Source: Pseudomonadota bacterium
GTDB lineage: Bacteria; Myxococcota; Myxococcia; Myxococcales; Myxococcaceae
Length of the DNA: 64,000 bases
Assembly (NCBI GenBank): GCA_023423535.1
Contig: JAFAFL010000137.1
Coordinates: 186,001-250,000 of the forward strand
Direction: 5' to 3'
Made by a program: the position numbers and the translations under genes. Numbering within the stretch: position 1 is the stretch's first letter; each line of letters opens with the position of its first letter. A model generated the notes under the pieces. That model worked only from the letters and a program-made list of their open reading frames with translations, made no database searches and was not told the DNA's origin. This document shows positions 19,459-29,467 of the stretch, piece by piece.

Positions 19459-20727
19459 ATGCTCCTTCGAATGATCGCGGTCGGTCTCATCTGGTTCGGC
19501 TGTTCCATCGCGTGGCTGGTGCTGGGCGGGACGGTGACGTCGCGCACGAGCGAGCAGCAGTCGCAGCTCTGGACCGCGGTGGGCGGCCTCTACGGCAGCG
19601 AGCTCGTCCAGGCGGCGCCGCACGCCACGCATCCGGTCGAGCGCGAGCACCTCGAGTACGTGGACTTTCCCGGCGGCCAGCGAGAGACGCGCCGCACGAC
19701 GCGCACCGAGCGGTTGCCGGTGCCGCTCGCGAGCCAGGACGTGAAGGTCTCGCTGGATCTCGATCAGCGCCGCAAGGGGCTGCTCTGGTTCGCGACCTAC
19801 CAGGCCGCGTTCGACGGGACCTGGCGCGTCACCGCGCCCGCGGAAGTGAAGGGGCCTTTGACGTTCGTGCTGCCGCTCGCGCCCGGTGCGGCGGCGTACG
19901 ACGAGCTCGTGGTGGAGGTGGATGGGAGGCCGCTGACGGATGCGTTCCGCGCGGGCCAGGTGGAGGTGCCCTTGACGCTGAAGGGGGGCGAAACGGCCGC
20001 GGTGAGGGTGGCCTACCGCGCCGGAGGGCTCGATGAGTGGCGGTATCAGCTCGGGCAGAACGTGGAGCAGCACCGGGATCTTCGCGTGGAGATCCAGACC
20101 GACTTCGACGCGTACGACTTTCCGGCCGGCACGCTCTCGCCCACGAGGCACGGCTTTGCGAACGGGAAGGGGACGATCGTCTGGGAGAGCGCGGCACTGG
20201 TGACGCGGCTCGATCTCGGCGTGGCCGCACCGAAGAACCTCAACCCGGGCCCGTTCGTGTCGAGGCTGACCTTCTTCGCGCCGGTCGCGCTCCTGTTCTT
20301 CTTCTTCGCCCTTTTCGTGCTCGTCGAGGTGCGCGAGTTCCGGCTCCACCCGATGCACTACCTCTTCCTCGCCGCGGGCGCGTTCGCGTTCCACCTGCTG
20401 CTCGCGTACCTCGCGGATCACCTCGTGCTGGAGGTCGCGTTTCTCATCGCCGCGGGGACGAGCGTGCTGCTCGTGGGCACCTACCTGGCGCGCGCCATCT
20501 CCACGAGGTTCGCGGTGCTGTACGGAGGGCCGGCGCACCTCGTGTACCTCGTGCTCTTTTCTGCCGCGTTCTTCAGCCCGGGCACGACGGGGCTGACCAT
20601 CGCGGTGGGCGCGGTGCTCTCGCTGATGTGGGCGATGCACGTGACCGCGCACGTGAAGTGGGAGGAGCGGTTCGGCACGCGCGGGGGGGCGCAGGCGAAG
20701 GCCGGCGCGGCGATCAGCGGGAGCTGA
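19459..20727 (+). CDS. CreD-like inner-membrane protein
   Basis: A 422-residue membrane protein. One N-terminal membrane segment is followed by a long periplasmic domain (about 25-270), then about six membrane segments. The segment RLHPMHYLFLAAGAFAF and the following LAYLADHLVLEVAFLIAA match the conserved C-terminal membrane part of CreD, a protein induced by the CreBC two-component system and linked to envelope stress and beta-lactam response. No creB or creC lies nearby. AGGAGG precedes the ATG at good spacing. Its last 14 bases overlap the 3' end of the convergent TetR gene. Confidence 0.7.
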   Translation: MLLRMIAVGLIWFGCSIAWLVLGGTVTSRTSEQQSQLWTAVGGLYGSELVQAAPHATHPVEREHLEYVDFPGGQRETRRTTRTERLPVPLASQDVKVSLDLDQRRKGLLWFATYQAAFDGTWRVTAPAEVKGPLTFVLPLAPGAAAYDELVVEVDGRPLTDAFRAGQVEVPLTLKGGETAAVRVAYRAGGLDEWRYQLGQNVEQHRDLRVEIQTDFDAYDFPAGTLSPTRHGFANGKGTIVWESAALVTRLDLGVAAPKNLNPGPFVSRLTFFAPVALLFFFFALFVLVEVREFRLHPMHYLFLAAGAFAFHLLLAYLADHLVLEVAFLIAAGTSVLLVGTYLARAISTRFAVLYGGPAHLVYLVLFSAAFFSPGTTGLTIAVGAVLSLMWAMHVTAHVKWEERFGTRGGAQAKAGAAISGS

Positions 20728-21463
20728 GCAGTGGATTCGTGGACGGCTGGTTCGACGCCGCCAGGCCGTCCACCACCAGCGACGTCAGCGCTCTCGGCAC
20801 GTCGAGCGGATTGCCGATCTCCTCGCCGGAAAAGAGGGCGGTCAGCAGCCGCTCCACCGCGCCGACCACCGCGAGCGCTGAAACGGCAGGATGGATGTCC
20901 GCGCGCAGCAGGCCGTGGCGGTGGGCCTTGCGCGTGAGCTCGATCGCGTAGCGCCCGATCATGTCGCTGATGCTCACCAGCGGCGTGCGCGCTCCGGCGG
21001 CAGGTGCGCGCGACTCCTGGAGGTAGAGCCGCACGGCGCCCACGTGGCTGAAGACGGTGCCGACCAGCGCCTCGCCCAGCGTGCGCCAGGCCTCCACCAT
21101 CTTCGCGCGATCGGTCTGCTCGTCGAGCGCCCGACTGCACGCTTCCATGGCGGCGACGATCTCGGTGCGGACGGGCTCGAAGAGGTGCTCCACCAGCGCG
21201 GTCTTGTCCGCGAAGTAGCGGTAGTAGCTGCCCTTCGCCACACCTGCCGCACCCGTGATGTCGTCGATGGCCGTGGCGTCGATTCCCCGAGCGAGGAAGA
21301 GCTGCATGGCCGCCTGCGACAGCGCCGCCACGCGCTCACGCCGGTTGGTGTCCCTCACGCCGCCGGGCTGGCCCGGACGCAGCGGGGGAGCAGACGTTCC
21401 GGACGTCGGCTCGTTGACCTTTTTCGCCCTGCGCTTCGACGGGCCCGCCGATCGGCTTGCCAT
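20714..21463 (-). CDS. TetR-family transcriptional regulator
   Basis: A 249-residue regulator. After a basic N-terminal tail of about 40 residues comes the TetR helix-turn-helix: AAMQLFLARGIDATAIDDIT, then AGVAKGSYYRYFADK. The rest is an all-helical ligand-binding and dimerisation domain of no recognisable specificity. It is divergent from the His-box hydroxylase gene with 67 bases between the starts, and a TGAC-N6-GTCA palindrome lies there. By analogy with other TetR pairs it probably represses itself and the hydroxylase in response to a lipid-like ligand. Confidence 0.88.
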   Translation of the reverse strand: MASRSAGPSKRRAKKVNEPTSGTSAPPLRPGQPGGVRDTNRRERVAALSQAAMQLFLARGIDATAIDDITGAAGVAKGSYYRYFADKTALVEHLFEPVRTEIVAAMEACSRALDEQTDRAKMVEAWRTLGEALVGTVFSHVGAVRLYLQESRAPAAGARTPLVSISDMIGRYAIELTRKAHRHGLLRADIHPAVSALAVVGAVERLLTALFSGEEIGNPLDVPRALTSLVVDGLAASNQPSTNPLLSSR

Positions 21464-21467
21464 ATCG

Positions 21468-21481
21468 TGACCATCCAGTCA
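21468..21481. promoter_or_regulatory. probable operator between tetR and the hydroxylase gene
   Basis: TGAC (21468-21471) and GTCA (21478-21481) form a perfect inverted repeat with a six-base spacer, five bases upstream of the regulator's start codon. Size and position fit a TetR-family operator controlling both divergent genes. Confidence 0.5.
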
Positions 21482-21530
21482 TTGTTTGTGGAGACCGCGT
21501 GAGGCCGGGCGGAACTCGGGGGTTGAAGAC

Positions 21531-22118
21531 ATGATCGGCATACCGTTGGGCTGGCTCTACGCCAACGCGGGCGAGTGGATCATCCACAAGCACGTGCTGC
21601 ACGGGCTGGGCAGGAAGAAGTCCTCGTTCTGGGCCTTCCACTGGCACGAGCACCACCGCGAGTCGCGTCGTCACGACATGAAGGACGACCAGTACAAGCG
21701 CTCGCTGCTCAAGTGGGGGCCGCAGTCGAAGGAGATGGTCTCGCTCATCGGCGCCGCGGTGGCGCACGCGCCGCTCTTTCCGGTGGCGCCGTTCTTCACC
21801 GGCACGCTCTGGTACTGCATCTGGAAGTACTACCGGGTGCACAAGCGCGCGCACCTGGACCCGGACTGGGCCCGCGAGAACCTGCCCTGGCACGTGGACC
21901 ATCACATGGGCCGCAACCAGAACCAGAACTGGTGCGTGACCCATCCGTTCTTCGACTACGTGATGGGCACGCGGAAGCGGTACGTGGGCTCGAAGGAGGA
22001 GCGCGAGGACCTCGACAAGCGCAGGGCCCGGCCTGCTCCGGCGGCACCGGTTGCAGCGCCAGAGGAGCCGCTCGACGAGGGTGAGGACGAGCGGAACGTC
22101 GCGCCCGCGGTCGCGTGA
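21531..22118 (+). CDS. His-box membrane hydroxylase (fatty acid hydroxylase/sterol desaturase superfamily)
   Basis: A 195-residue membrane enzyme with the clustered histidines of the di-iron hydroxylase superfamily: HKHVLH near residues 21-26, HWHEHHRES near 38-46, and HVDHHMG near 122-128. Hydrophobic segments near 65-95 form the membrane part. Members insert hydroxyl groups or double bonds into lipids, sterols or carotenoids, and the substrate is not identifiable. ATG 21531 was chosen because the longer frame adds an unlikely basic N-terminus. The C-terminal 30 residues are a Pro/Ala/Glu-rich tail. The divergent TetR gene probably controls it. Confidence 0.82.
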   Translation: MIGIPLGWLYANAGEWIIHKHVLHGLGRKKSSFWAFHWHEHHRESRRHDMKDDQYKRSLLKWGPQSKEMVSLIGAAVAHAPLFPVAPFFTGTLWYCIWKYYRVHKRAHLDPDWARENLPWHVDHHMGRNQNQNWCVTHPFFDYVMGTRKRYVGSKEEREDLDKRRARPAPAAPVAAPEEPLDEGEDERNVAPAVA

Positions 22119-22200
22119 CGCACGGGACCTCGGTGCGAAGCTTCGGGCTGCAGTCGAGGCTTGAAGCAGGGCGGCACATCTGACGATCTGCCGGCTGCCC

Positions 22201-22866
22201 ATGGCCAACGATCCGCGGACGATCCTCATCGGCGACGTGCACGGCTGCATCGACGAGCTGCAGGACCTCCTGCGCGAGGTCGGCTTCGTGCCCGGCGAGG
22301 ACCGCGTGGTGCTGGTGGGCGATCTGGTGGCGAAGGGCCCGGACTCGCAGGCGGTGGTGCAGCTGTGCCGCGAGCGCGGGTTCGAAGCGGTGCTCGGGAA
22401 CCACGACGCGTTCCTCCTCCGCATCCGCGAGGGCGCGCCGATGAAGAAGCCGCCGAAGAAGTCACACCTCGATGCCGCGGCGGCGATGCGTGCGGAAGAC
22501 TGGGCCTATCTCGAGGCCCTGCCGCTCTGGCGCAGGCTCGAGGGTTTCGTCGTCGTGCACGGTGGCCTCGTGCCGGGCGTGCCGCTCGAGGAGCAGCAGC
22601 GCGACGACTGCCTGAACATGCGCAGCATTCGTGAGGACGGGACCGCGAGCGCTCGTATCGAAGAGGGCGCGGCGTGGGCCTCCTTGTGGCCGGGACCGGA
22701 GCACGTGGTCTTCGGTCACGACGCGGTGCGCGGGCTGCAGCGGCATGCACACGCGACCGGGCTCGATTCGGGATGCGTCTATGGACGCGCGCTGAGCGCG
22801 CTGGTGCTGCCGGAGCAAAGGCTCGTGCAGGTGCCGGCGCGCCGCGCGTGGACGCCGATCGACTGA
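22201..22866 (+). CDS. calcineurin-like metallophosphatase (PrpE/ApaH-type)
   Basis: A 221-residue phosphoesterase with all family motifs in order: GDVHG (residues 11-15), GDLVAKGP, GNHD, HGG and GHDA. These bind two metal ions. The short form with GDVHGC at the very N-terminus resembles bacterial PrpE/ApaH-type enzymes acting on diadenosine tetraphosphate, and small protein-serine/threonine phosphatases. Which of these is the natural substrate cannot be said. It stands alone between the hydroxylase and the thiC riboswitch. Confidence 0.85.
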   Translation: MANDPRTILIGDVHGCIDELQDLLREVGFVPGEDRVVLVGDLVAKGPDSQAVVQLCRERGFEAVLGNHDAFLLRIREGAPMKKPPKKSHLDAAAAMRAEDWAYLEALPLWRRLEGFVVVHGGLVPGVPLEEQQRDDCLNMRSIREDGTASARIEEGAAWASLWPGPEHVVFGHDAVRGLQRHAHATGLDSGCVYGRALSALVLPEQRLVQVPARRAWTPID

Positions 22867-22944
22867 GACGCGACCGACGCGCGACTGACGCGGCTAGGCA
22901 TCCCCGTCGCGTTGACACGCCGGAGGGTGCCTGTCACAAGCGAC

Positions 22945-23040
22945 GCCTCGCCAGGGGAGCCCTTCTGCAACAGGGCTGAGAGGGCCGCACGGTGCGGCCG
23001 ACCCTTTGAACCTGACCGGCCGTGGCCGGCGGAGGGAGGC
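22945..23040 (+). promoter_or_regulatory. TPP riboswitch (THI box) controlling thiC
   Basis: The conserved blocks are present in order: GGGGAGCCC, the CTGAGAGGG core, GACCCTTTGAACCTGA, then a GC-rich stem (CCGGCC/GGCCGG) and GGAGGGA. GCCTC (22945-22949) can pair with GAGGC (23036-23040) as helix P1. The 3' strand of P1 contains the GGAGGGAGG that serves as thiC's ribosome-binding site. Thiamine pyrophosphate binding should therefore hide it and stop translation. Confidence 0.93.
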
Positions 23041-23044
23041 AGCA

Positions 23045-24883
<1,839 letters not shown>

Positions 24884-24902
24884 TTCGGCTGGTGGCCGGC
24901 AT

Positions 24903-24930
24903 CTCCCTCTCCCGCGACCGGGAGAGGGAG
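24903..24930. terminator. strong hairpin between convergent thiC and the DUF1552 gene
   Basis: CTCCCTCTCCC (24903-24913) pairs perfectly with GGGAGAGGGAG (24920-24930) around a six-base loop. There is no T run, but an 11-base perfect stem between two convergent stops probably helps end transcription both ways. Confidence 0.5.
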
Positions 24931-24943
24931 CGTGGCCGCACTG

Positions 24944-26365
24944 CTACGTGCGCAGCTCCGAGAGCGGTCCGGGAGCGATGCGCGTGGGCCCTTCGTTGCC
25001 GAAGGTGTTCATCGACGCGTCGCCGAGCGCTTGGCCGAGCGTGTTGAACAGGTTCGACATCTGCCGGTTGCCGGACTTCCCGTAGCCGGGGAACACCACG
25101 GTGCGGCCGTCGGTCCGGAGACCGAGTGCGTTGCCGCCGAGCAGGAGCGTGGGCCACTCGCGGGCCTCGGAGTGGTGCTGCTCGCCGTTGTCGCTCATCA
25201 GCACGATGGCGGTGTGGTCGAGCATCGATCCCGAGCCGCCGCTCTCCGGCGTGGCGGCCAGCGCGCGGGCGAGGCGCGCGGTCAATTCCACGTGCTTGCG
25301 CGTCACCGCCGCGATGGCCGTCCAGTTCGCCGGCGTGTCGATCCCGTGCTGCAGGTCGTGGCGCGAGAATCCGGAGATCGCGCCGTCGTAGGCGACGTCG
25401 AACCCGCTGGTTCCGGCGGCGAGCACCACCACGTTCGTCAGTCCGCCGAGCAGCGCCGCGGTGGCGATCTCGAACTGCGCCTCCAGCCACTTGAGCGAAT
25501 CCGGCGCGCCGTTCGTCGGTGCGAGCAGCGGGTTCTGCGACGGCGCGGGAGGCAGCAGCGGGCGCACCTGCGCGGCCATCTGCCCGAGCTGCGTCTCGCG
25601 CGTGCGCAGCGCGTCCAGCGAGGCGAGGTATCGCTCCAGCTTCAGGCGTTCCGCGCTCGAGCCGCGGAAGGTCTGCAGCGCCGCCTTCACGTCCTCGCGC
25701 GCGAAGTCGAAGAGCATGGTGCGCTCGCCGGCCATCGCCCCGCCGCCGACCAGAGTGCCGAAGAGCGTGTCGTAGGCCAGCGCGGGGTTCACGAGGATGC
25801 CGGCCGGGCGCCTCGGGCCGTACGCGCAGGTCTCGTAGACGATCGGTGTGCGGGCCGACGAGGTGCCGAGCCTTATCGCCTCGAACGGCGCACCGCGCAC
25901 GAGCCGCGGAGAGACCACCGCGTCGAAGGTGGCCGCCGCGCCGTTCACCGCACACGAGAGCGCGCCGGTGCCGCTGCTGTGACCGCCGCCGGAGATGGTG
26001 GAGGAGAGCCCGAGCACCACCGCCGCGCGCTCGACCATCGACGGCTCACCATTGCCGCCCGCGAGCGGCCCGAGGCAGAGCGCGCTGGAGAGGTCGTCCC
26101 CGGGCCGCGTGAGCGCGGACGAGGGATACGCGTTGTAGAAGATGCGCTTGCCGCCCACGCCGCTGCCCAGCGCGGTGCGAGTGCCGTTGGAGAGGAACGC
26201 GGAGGGATAGATCCCGTTGCACTCCATCACGATGACGAGCCGCGCCGGCTTCTGGCCCTGCGTCTGCGCGAGCACGTCCCGGTAAAAGGGCGAGAGGAGG
26301 CCCGCGGAGAGCGCGCCCTTCAGAAGGGTGCGGCGGCTGAGGCTGCCCAGACTGTTCGAGCGCAT
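24944..26365 (-). CDS. DUF1552 domain protein with Tat signal
   Basis: A 473-residue exported protein. The N-terminus has the twin-arginine motif SRRTLLKG, a hydrophobic stretch and a likely cleavage near VLAQT, so it should be exported folded. The body matches the DUF1552 family, typified by IVMECNGIYPSAF near the start, GGHSSGTGALS in the middle and LMSDNGEQHHSEAREWPTLL near the end. The family resembles alkaline-phosphatase-fold proteins, but its role is unknown. Its ATG directly follows the stop of the DUF1592 gene (TAG-ATG), so the two are translationally coupled. This pairing recurs in Myxococcota and Planctomycetota. Confidence 0.85.
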   Translation of the reverse strand: MRSNSLGSLSRRTLLKGALSAGLLSPFYRDVLAQTQGQKPARLVIVMECNGIYPSAFLSNGTRTALGSGVGGKRIFYNAYPSSALTRPGDDLSSALCLGPLAGGNGEPSMVERAAVVLGLSSTISGGGHSSGTGALSCAVNGAAATFDAVVSPRLVRGAPFEAIRLGTSSARTPIVYETCAYGPRRPAGILVNPALAYDTLFGTLVGGGAMAGERTMLFDFAREDVKAALQTFRGSSAERLKLERYLASLDALRTRETQLGQMAAQVRPLLPPAPSQNPLLAPTNGAPDSLKWLEAQFEIATAALLGGLTNVVVLAAGTSGFDVAYDGAISGFSRHDLQHGIDTPANWTAIAAVTRKHVELTARLARALAATPESGGSGSMLDHTAIVLMSDNGEQHHSEAREWPTLLLGGNALGLRTDGRTVVFPGYGKSGNRQMSNLFNTLGQALGDASMNTFGNEGPTRIAPGPLSELRT

Positions 26366-28738
26366 CTACTCCCCCTCCGCCGGCGCGCGGCGCGTGGTCC
26401 AGGTGTCCGAGGTCATCAGGCTCTGCAGCAGCGCGTTGAAGGAGCCGTCGCTGCCGTCGTAGGCCTGCTCCATCTTCGCCAGCGTGCAGGCGTCGCTGCG
26501 GTTCTCGTCTCGGCCCATGAAGTAGCGGAACACGTGCCGGATGAAGCAGCGCTTCACGTGCGGCGATTGGGCGAGCCGTTCGCTCAGCTCCACCGCGTCG
26601 CGCACCGGTCCGTCGAGCGCGGGATCCGGCATCCCGGTCAGCGTCACCGCGCCGGAGGGCATCATCACGCCGCCGTCCGGCGCCTTGTCGCGCGCCCGCA
26701 AGTACCCGGCGTGATTGTAGATTTCGAAGGTGTAGCCGAGCGGGTTCATCAGCGAGTGACAGCCCTGGCAGGTGGGGCTGGCGGTCGCCTCCTCGAGCCG
26801 CACGCGCGCGTTCTTGTCCGGCGCCTGCGGTCCGACCTGGGCCATCACCTGCACCTCGCTCAAGGGCGGGACGTAGCCGCAGAGGAGGTTCTCGCGCACC
26901 CACTTGCCACGGTGCACCGCGGAGGGATCGTCCTCGAAGTTGCCGCCGTGTGCCGCGAGCCAGGCCGGATGGGTGAGCACGCCCGCGCGTTCGTTCGAAG
27001 GGAGCGTGCGCCAGCGGGAGGCGTTGTTCGCCGCGATCTCGTCCTGCGTGCCGTACGGCTGACCGGTGTAGCGCGTGGCGTTGCCGTCGAAGCCGGAGCC
27101 CTGCGTGGCGGCGAGGAAGAAGGTGCGCTCGGTGAGCAGCGCGCGGAGGACCTGCTTGTCGCCCGCCACCGCGCGCGCGACGAAGTCGTCCATCTGTTGC
27201 TCCAGCGTGGACTCGTAGCCGTAGTAGCCGATGAGGAGGTTGTCCCAGGCCGAGGCCTGCGCGCGGTAGCCGCTCGGGTTGCCGTCGTCGAACTGGCTCG
27301 TGGCCTCGGGGCGCTCCTTGAAGACCGACGTCACGTGCCCGTAGCCGAGCCAGCCGCGGAAGAAGTTCGCCACGCCGTCGCCGAGCCACCACTCGCCGCG
27401 CCGGCTCCGGCGCTCGTCACCGAAGTCCTGGACGAGATCGAAGCGCGTGGGGTCCTCGCCGCCCGAGTGCTTCGCCACCAGCTGCGCCACCGTGTCCGGC
27501 GAGCGGATGCTGCCGTCGCGCGCCGCCTGCGCCACGTCCGCGAGATGCCCTGCCGAAGAGGCGGAGTAGTAGGGCCAGCGCCACGTCGGCACCGCGCCCG
27601 GTCCGCGATCCGCCAACGCGTAGGAGAGCTGCTGCGCGAGCTCCCAGTCGTCGAGCGGGATGCGGCCGGTCGAAGGTGAGGCCTCGGTGGTGGTGCCCTC
27701 GTTGCGGAAGAGCGCGCCGCTGGTGATCGACGCCGCGGTGACGATCCGCGTCAGGCTGCGGGTGCGAGGCCCCTGCGTTCCGTCCGAGACCTCCTGCGCG
27801 AGCACCGCCTCCGCGAAGTCCGCCAGCCGCGTGCGCTCACCGGGCGTGGGCGGGCGGTAGAGGACACCGCGCTCGAGCAGCTTGCCCGCGTAGTTCTCGA
27901 TGCAGGTGCGGCTCGGCTCGTCGTTCTGCCACATGCAGCGCAAGGACGCGTCCTGCTGCAGGAGCTCGAGCCGGTTGTCGCCGGTGTACGGCCCCGCCCA
28001 TGTCTCGCCGTAGCTCTGCACGATGGGCAGGAGGATCTCGACCATCGCGTCGTCCACCGTGTCGTCGGCGGCGTAGCTGCCGTAGGGGAGCGAGCTGCTC
28101 GGATCGAGCGGGTTGTCGAAGAAGCTGAAGCCGGTCCAGCTCCGCGTGACCGAGCCGCCGACGTTGCGCGTCCACTGCCACCGGTTCAGCCGGCGGAGGC
28201 GCGACGGCGCGTCGGAGTCCTCGCCGCGGCACTCGAAGAGCTCCCCTTGCGGGATGAGGTTCGGAGATTTCGGGACTGCCACGCCGCCGTCTTCGCCGCC
28301 GGTGCCTTTGCACGCGGGCATGCCGTGAGAGAGCCACGCGCTGAGCGTCGCGATGTCTTCATTCGTCGCGCGGGCGTGCGGCGGAGGCGGCATGGGTGCG
28401 TGCTCGTCGGTCATGCGCAGCAGCGAGCGCTGCGCCACGCTCTGCGAGGGATCACGCGGGGAGGGCGCTCGCAGCAGCTCGAGGGAGTTCAGCGAGAGCG
28501 GTGCGCCGCCGGTGGGCATCGCGCCGTGGCACGCGCCGCAGCGCGCCTCGATCATCGTCAGGACGTCACAGCCGGAGCCGGTGCCTGTGCCTGGGATGCC
28601 GCCTCCGTCGTCGCCGCTGCCGGTGCCGCCGTCACCGCCCGCGTCCGGCGGCATCGTGGCCACGCCGGTGCAGGCGGTGAGAGACAGGGAGACGACGAGG
28701 CTCGAAAACCGGAGCCACCTGCGGATGGGGTCTGCCAT
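26366..28738 (-). CDS. DUF1592/DUF1588-type lipoprotein with two haem-binding motifs
   Basis: A 790-residue lipoprotein. The signal peptide ends in lipobox LTAC, then a Gly/Asp-rich linker. A cytochrome-c-like segment with CGACH lies near residue 66, and a second CQGCH near residue 655. The part between about 190 and 760 follows the DUF1587-1592-1588-1585 architecture, with features such as RLRRLNRWQW, TSGALFRNE and HPAWLAAHG. These domains often flank c-type haem sites in Planctomycetota and Myxococcota, and their function is unproven. ATG 28738 was chosen for the lipobox. It is the first gene of a coupled pair with the DUF1552 gene, so the two products probably form one envelope system. Confidence 0.85.
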   Translation of the reverse strand: MADPIRRWLRFSSLVVSLSLTACTGVATMPPDAGGDGGTGSGDDGGGIPGTGTGSGCDVLTMIEARCGACHGAMPTGGAPLSLNSLELLRAPSPRDPSQSVAQRSLLRMTDEHAPMPPPPHARATNEDIATLSAWLSHGMPACKGTGGEDGGVAVPKSPNLIPQGELFECRGEDSDAPSRLRRLNRWQWTRNVGGSVTRSWTGFSFFDNPLDPSSSLPYGSYAADDTVDDAMVEILLPIVQSYGETWAGPYTGDNRLELLQQDASLRCMWQNDEPSRTCIENYAGKLLERGVLYRPPTPGERTRLADFAEAVLAQEVSDGTQGPRTRSLTRIVTAASITSGALFRNEGTTTEASPSTGRIPLDDWELAQQLSYALADRGPGAVPTWRWPYYSASSAGHLADVAQAARDGSIRSPDTVAQLVAKHSGGEDPTRFDLVQDFGDERRSRRGEWWLGDGVANFFRGWLGYGHVTSVFKERPEATSQFDDGNPSGYRAQASAWDNLLIGYYGYESTLEQQMDDFVARAVAGDKQVLRALLTERTFFLAATQGSGFDGNATRYTGQPYGTQDEIAANNASRWRTLPSNERAGVLTHPAWLAAHGGNFEDDPSAVHRGKWVRENLLCGYVPPLSEVQVMAQVGPQAPDKNARVRLEEATASPTCQGCHSLMNPLGYTFEIYNHAGYLRARDKAPDGGVMMPSGAVTLTGMPDPALDGPVRDAVELSERLAQSPHVKRCFIRHVFRYFMGRDENRSDACTLAKMEQAYDGSDGSFNALLQSLMTSDTWTTRRAPAEGE

Positions 28739-28834
28739 GAAGCGAAGCCCTCCTGCGCGCGAGCTTAGCGCGAGGAGAAGCCTGCTCGGCTGCACTCCGT
28801 CCCGGCGGGATTGCTGCAGCCGCGCTGCGCGGCC

Positions 28835-29467
28835 TCAGCGGTGCGCGCCGACGCCCACGCCGAGCGTCGGAAGGAACGTCCACTGTTGCCAGTTCGGTCG
28901 CGCCCAGCTCGTCTCGCTGAACGCTGCCAGCGAGGCGCCCACCCGCACCCGGCCCCAACGCCAGGCCACGCCGGCCGTCGCGCCGCGAGGGAGCAGAAGG
29001 CGCGTCTGCACGCCGCCCGTCGCGTAGAGGCCGTGTCCTTCGAACGCATTGCCGAGGAGCAGGTGCTCGTACGTGAGCGACTGCGCCGACAGCGAGGCGC
29101 CTGCGTAGAGGCCCTCGACAGGCAGACGGAACGAGACCTTCACCTGCTCCACGAAGCGAAGCCCCGCCGCCTGCACGTTGTGCGGCGCCATGGGCAGGTC
29201 GTAGTGCAGCCACGTTCCGAGATCCTCGGAGACGAGATCCACGCGGTCGAAGCCCCAGCGCCAGGAGGGCGCGGTCTTCGCTTCGGTCGCCATGGTCATC
29301 GTCGCGGACGTAGTCGGCTCCGGCTCGGGCGGTGCCGCCGGCTGCGTCTGATCGTCACGTCCGGCGCGGTCGAGCTGCGCGGGCGTCTCGGTGTGAGAGG
29401 AGGGCTGAGCGAGCGAGAGCGATGCGGCCAGCGCACCCGCCGCCGCGAACGTCGAGATCAGCGGCAT
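28835..29467 (-). CDS. secreted or outer-membrane protein of unknown function
   Basis: A 210-residue predicted exported protein. A signal peptide (MPLISTFAAAG..., cleavage near SLAQP) precedes a Pro/Glu/Thr-rich linker of about 40 residues. The second half alternates hydrophobic and polar residues with repeated Gly/Ala/Trp (for example GLYATGGVQTRLLLPRG and GVAWRWGRVRVGASL), which suggests outer-membrane beta strands. It overlaps the end of the glycerophosphodiesterase gene by 10 bases and is last in a leftward six-gene run. No family was recognised. Confidence 0.55.
   Translation of the reverse strand: MPLISTFAAAGALAASLSLAQPSSHTETPAQLDRAGRDDQTQPAAPPEPEPTTSATMTMATEAKTAPSWRWGFDRVDLVSEDLGTWLHYDLPMAPHNVQAAGLRFVEQVKVSFRLPVEGLYAGASLSAQSLTYEHLLLGNAFEGHGLYATGGVQTRLLLPRGATAGVAWRWGRVRVGASLAAFSETSWARPNWQQWTFLPTLGVGVGAHR

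Noticed and set aside
24903..24930. Perfect hairpin considered as a mobile repeat
   Set aside because: Only one copy was seen here, and it sits between two convergent stops, so a terminator role is simpler.
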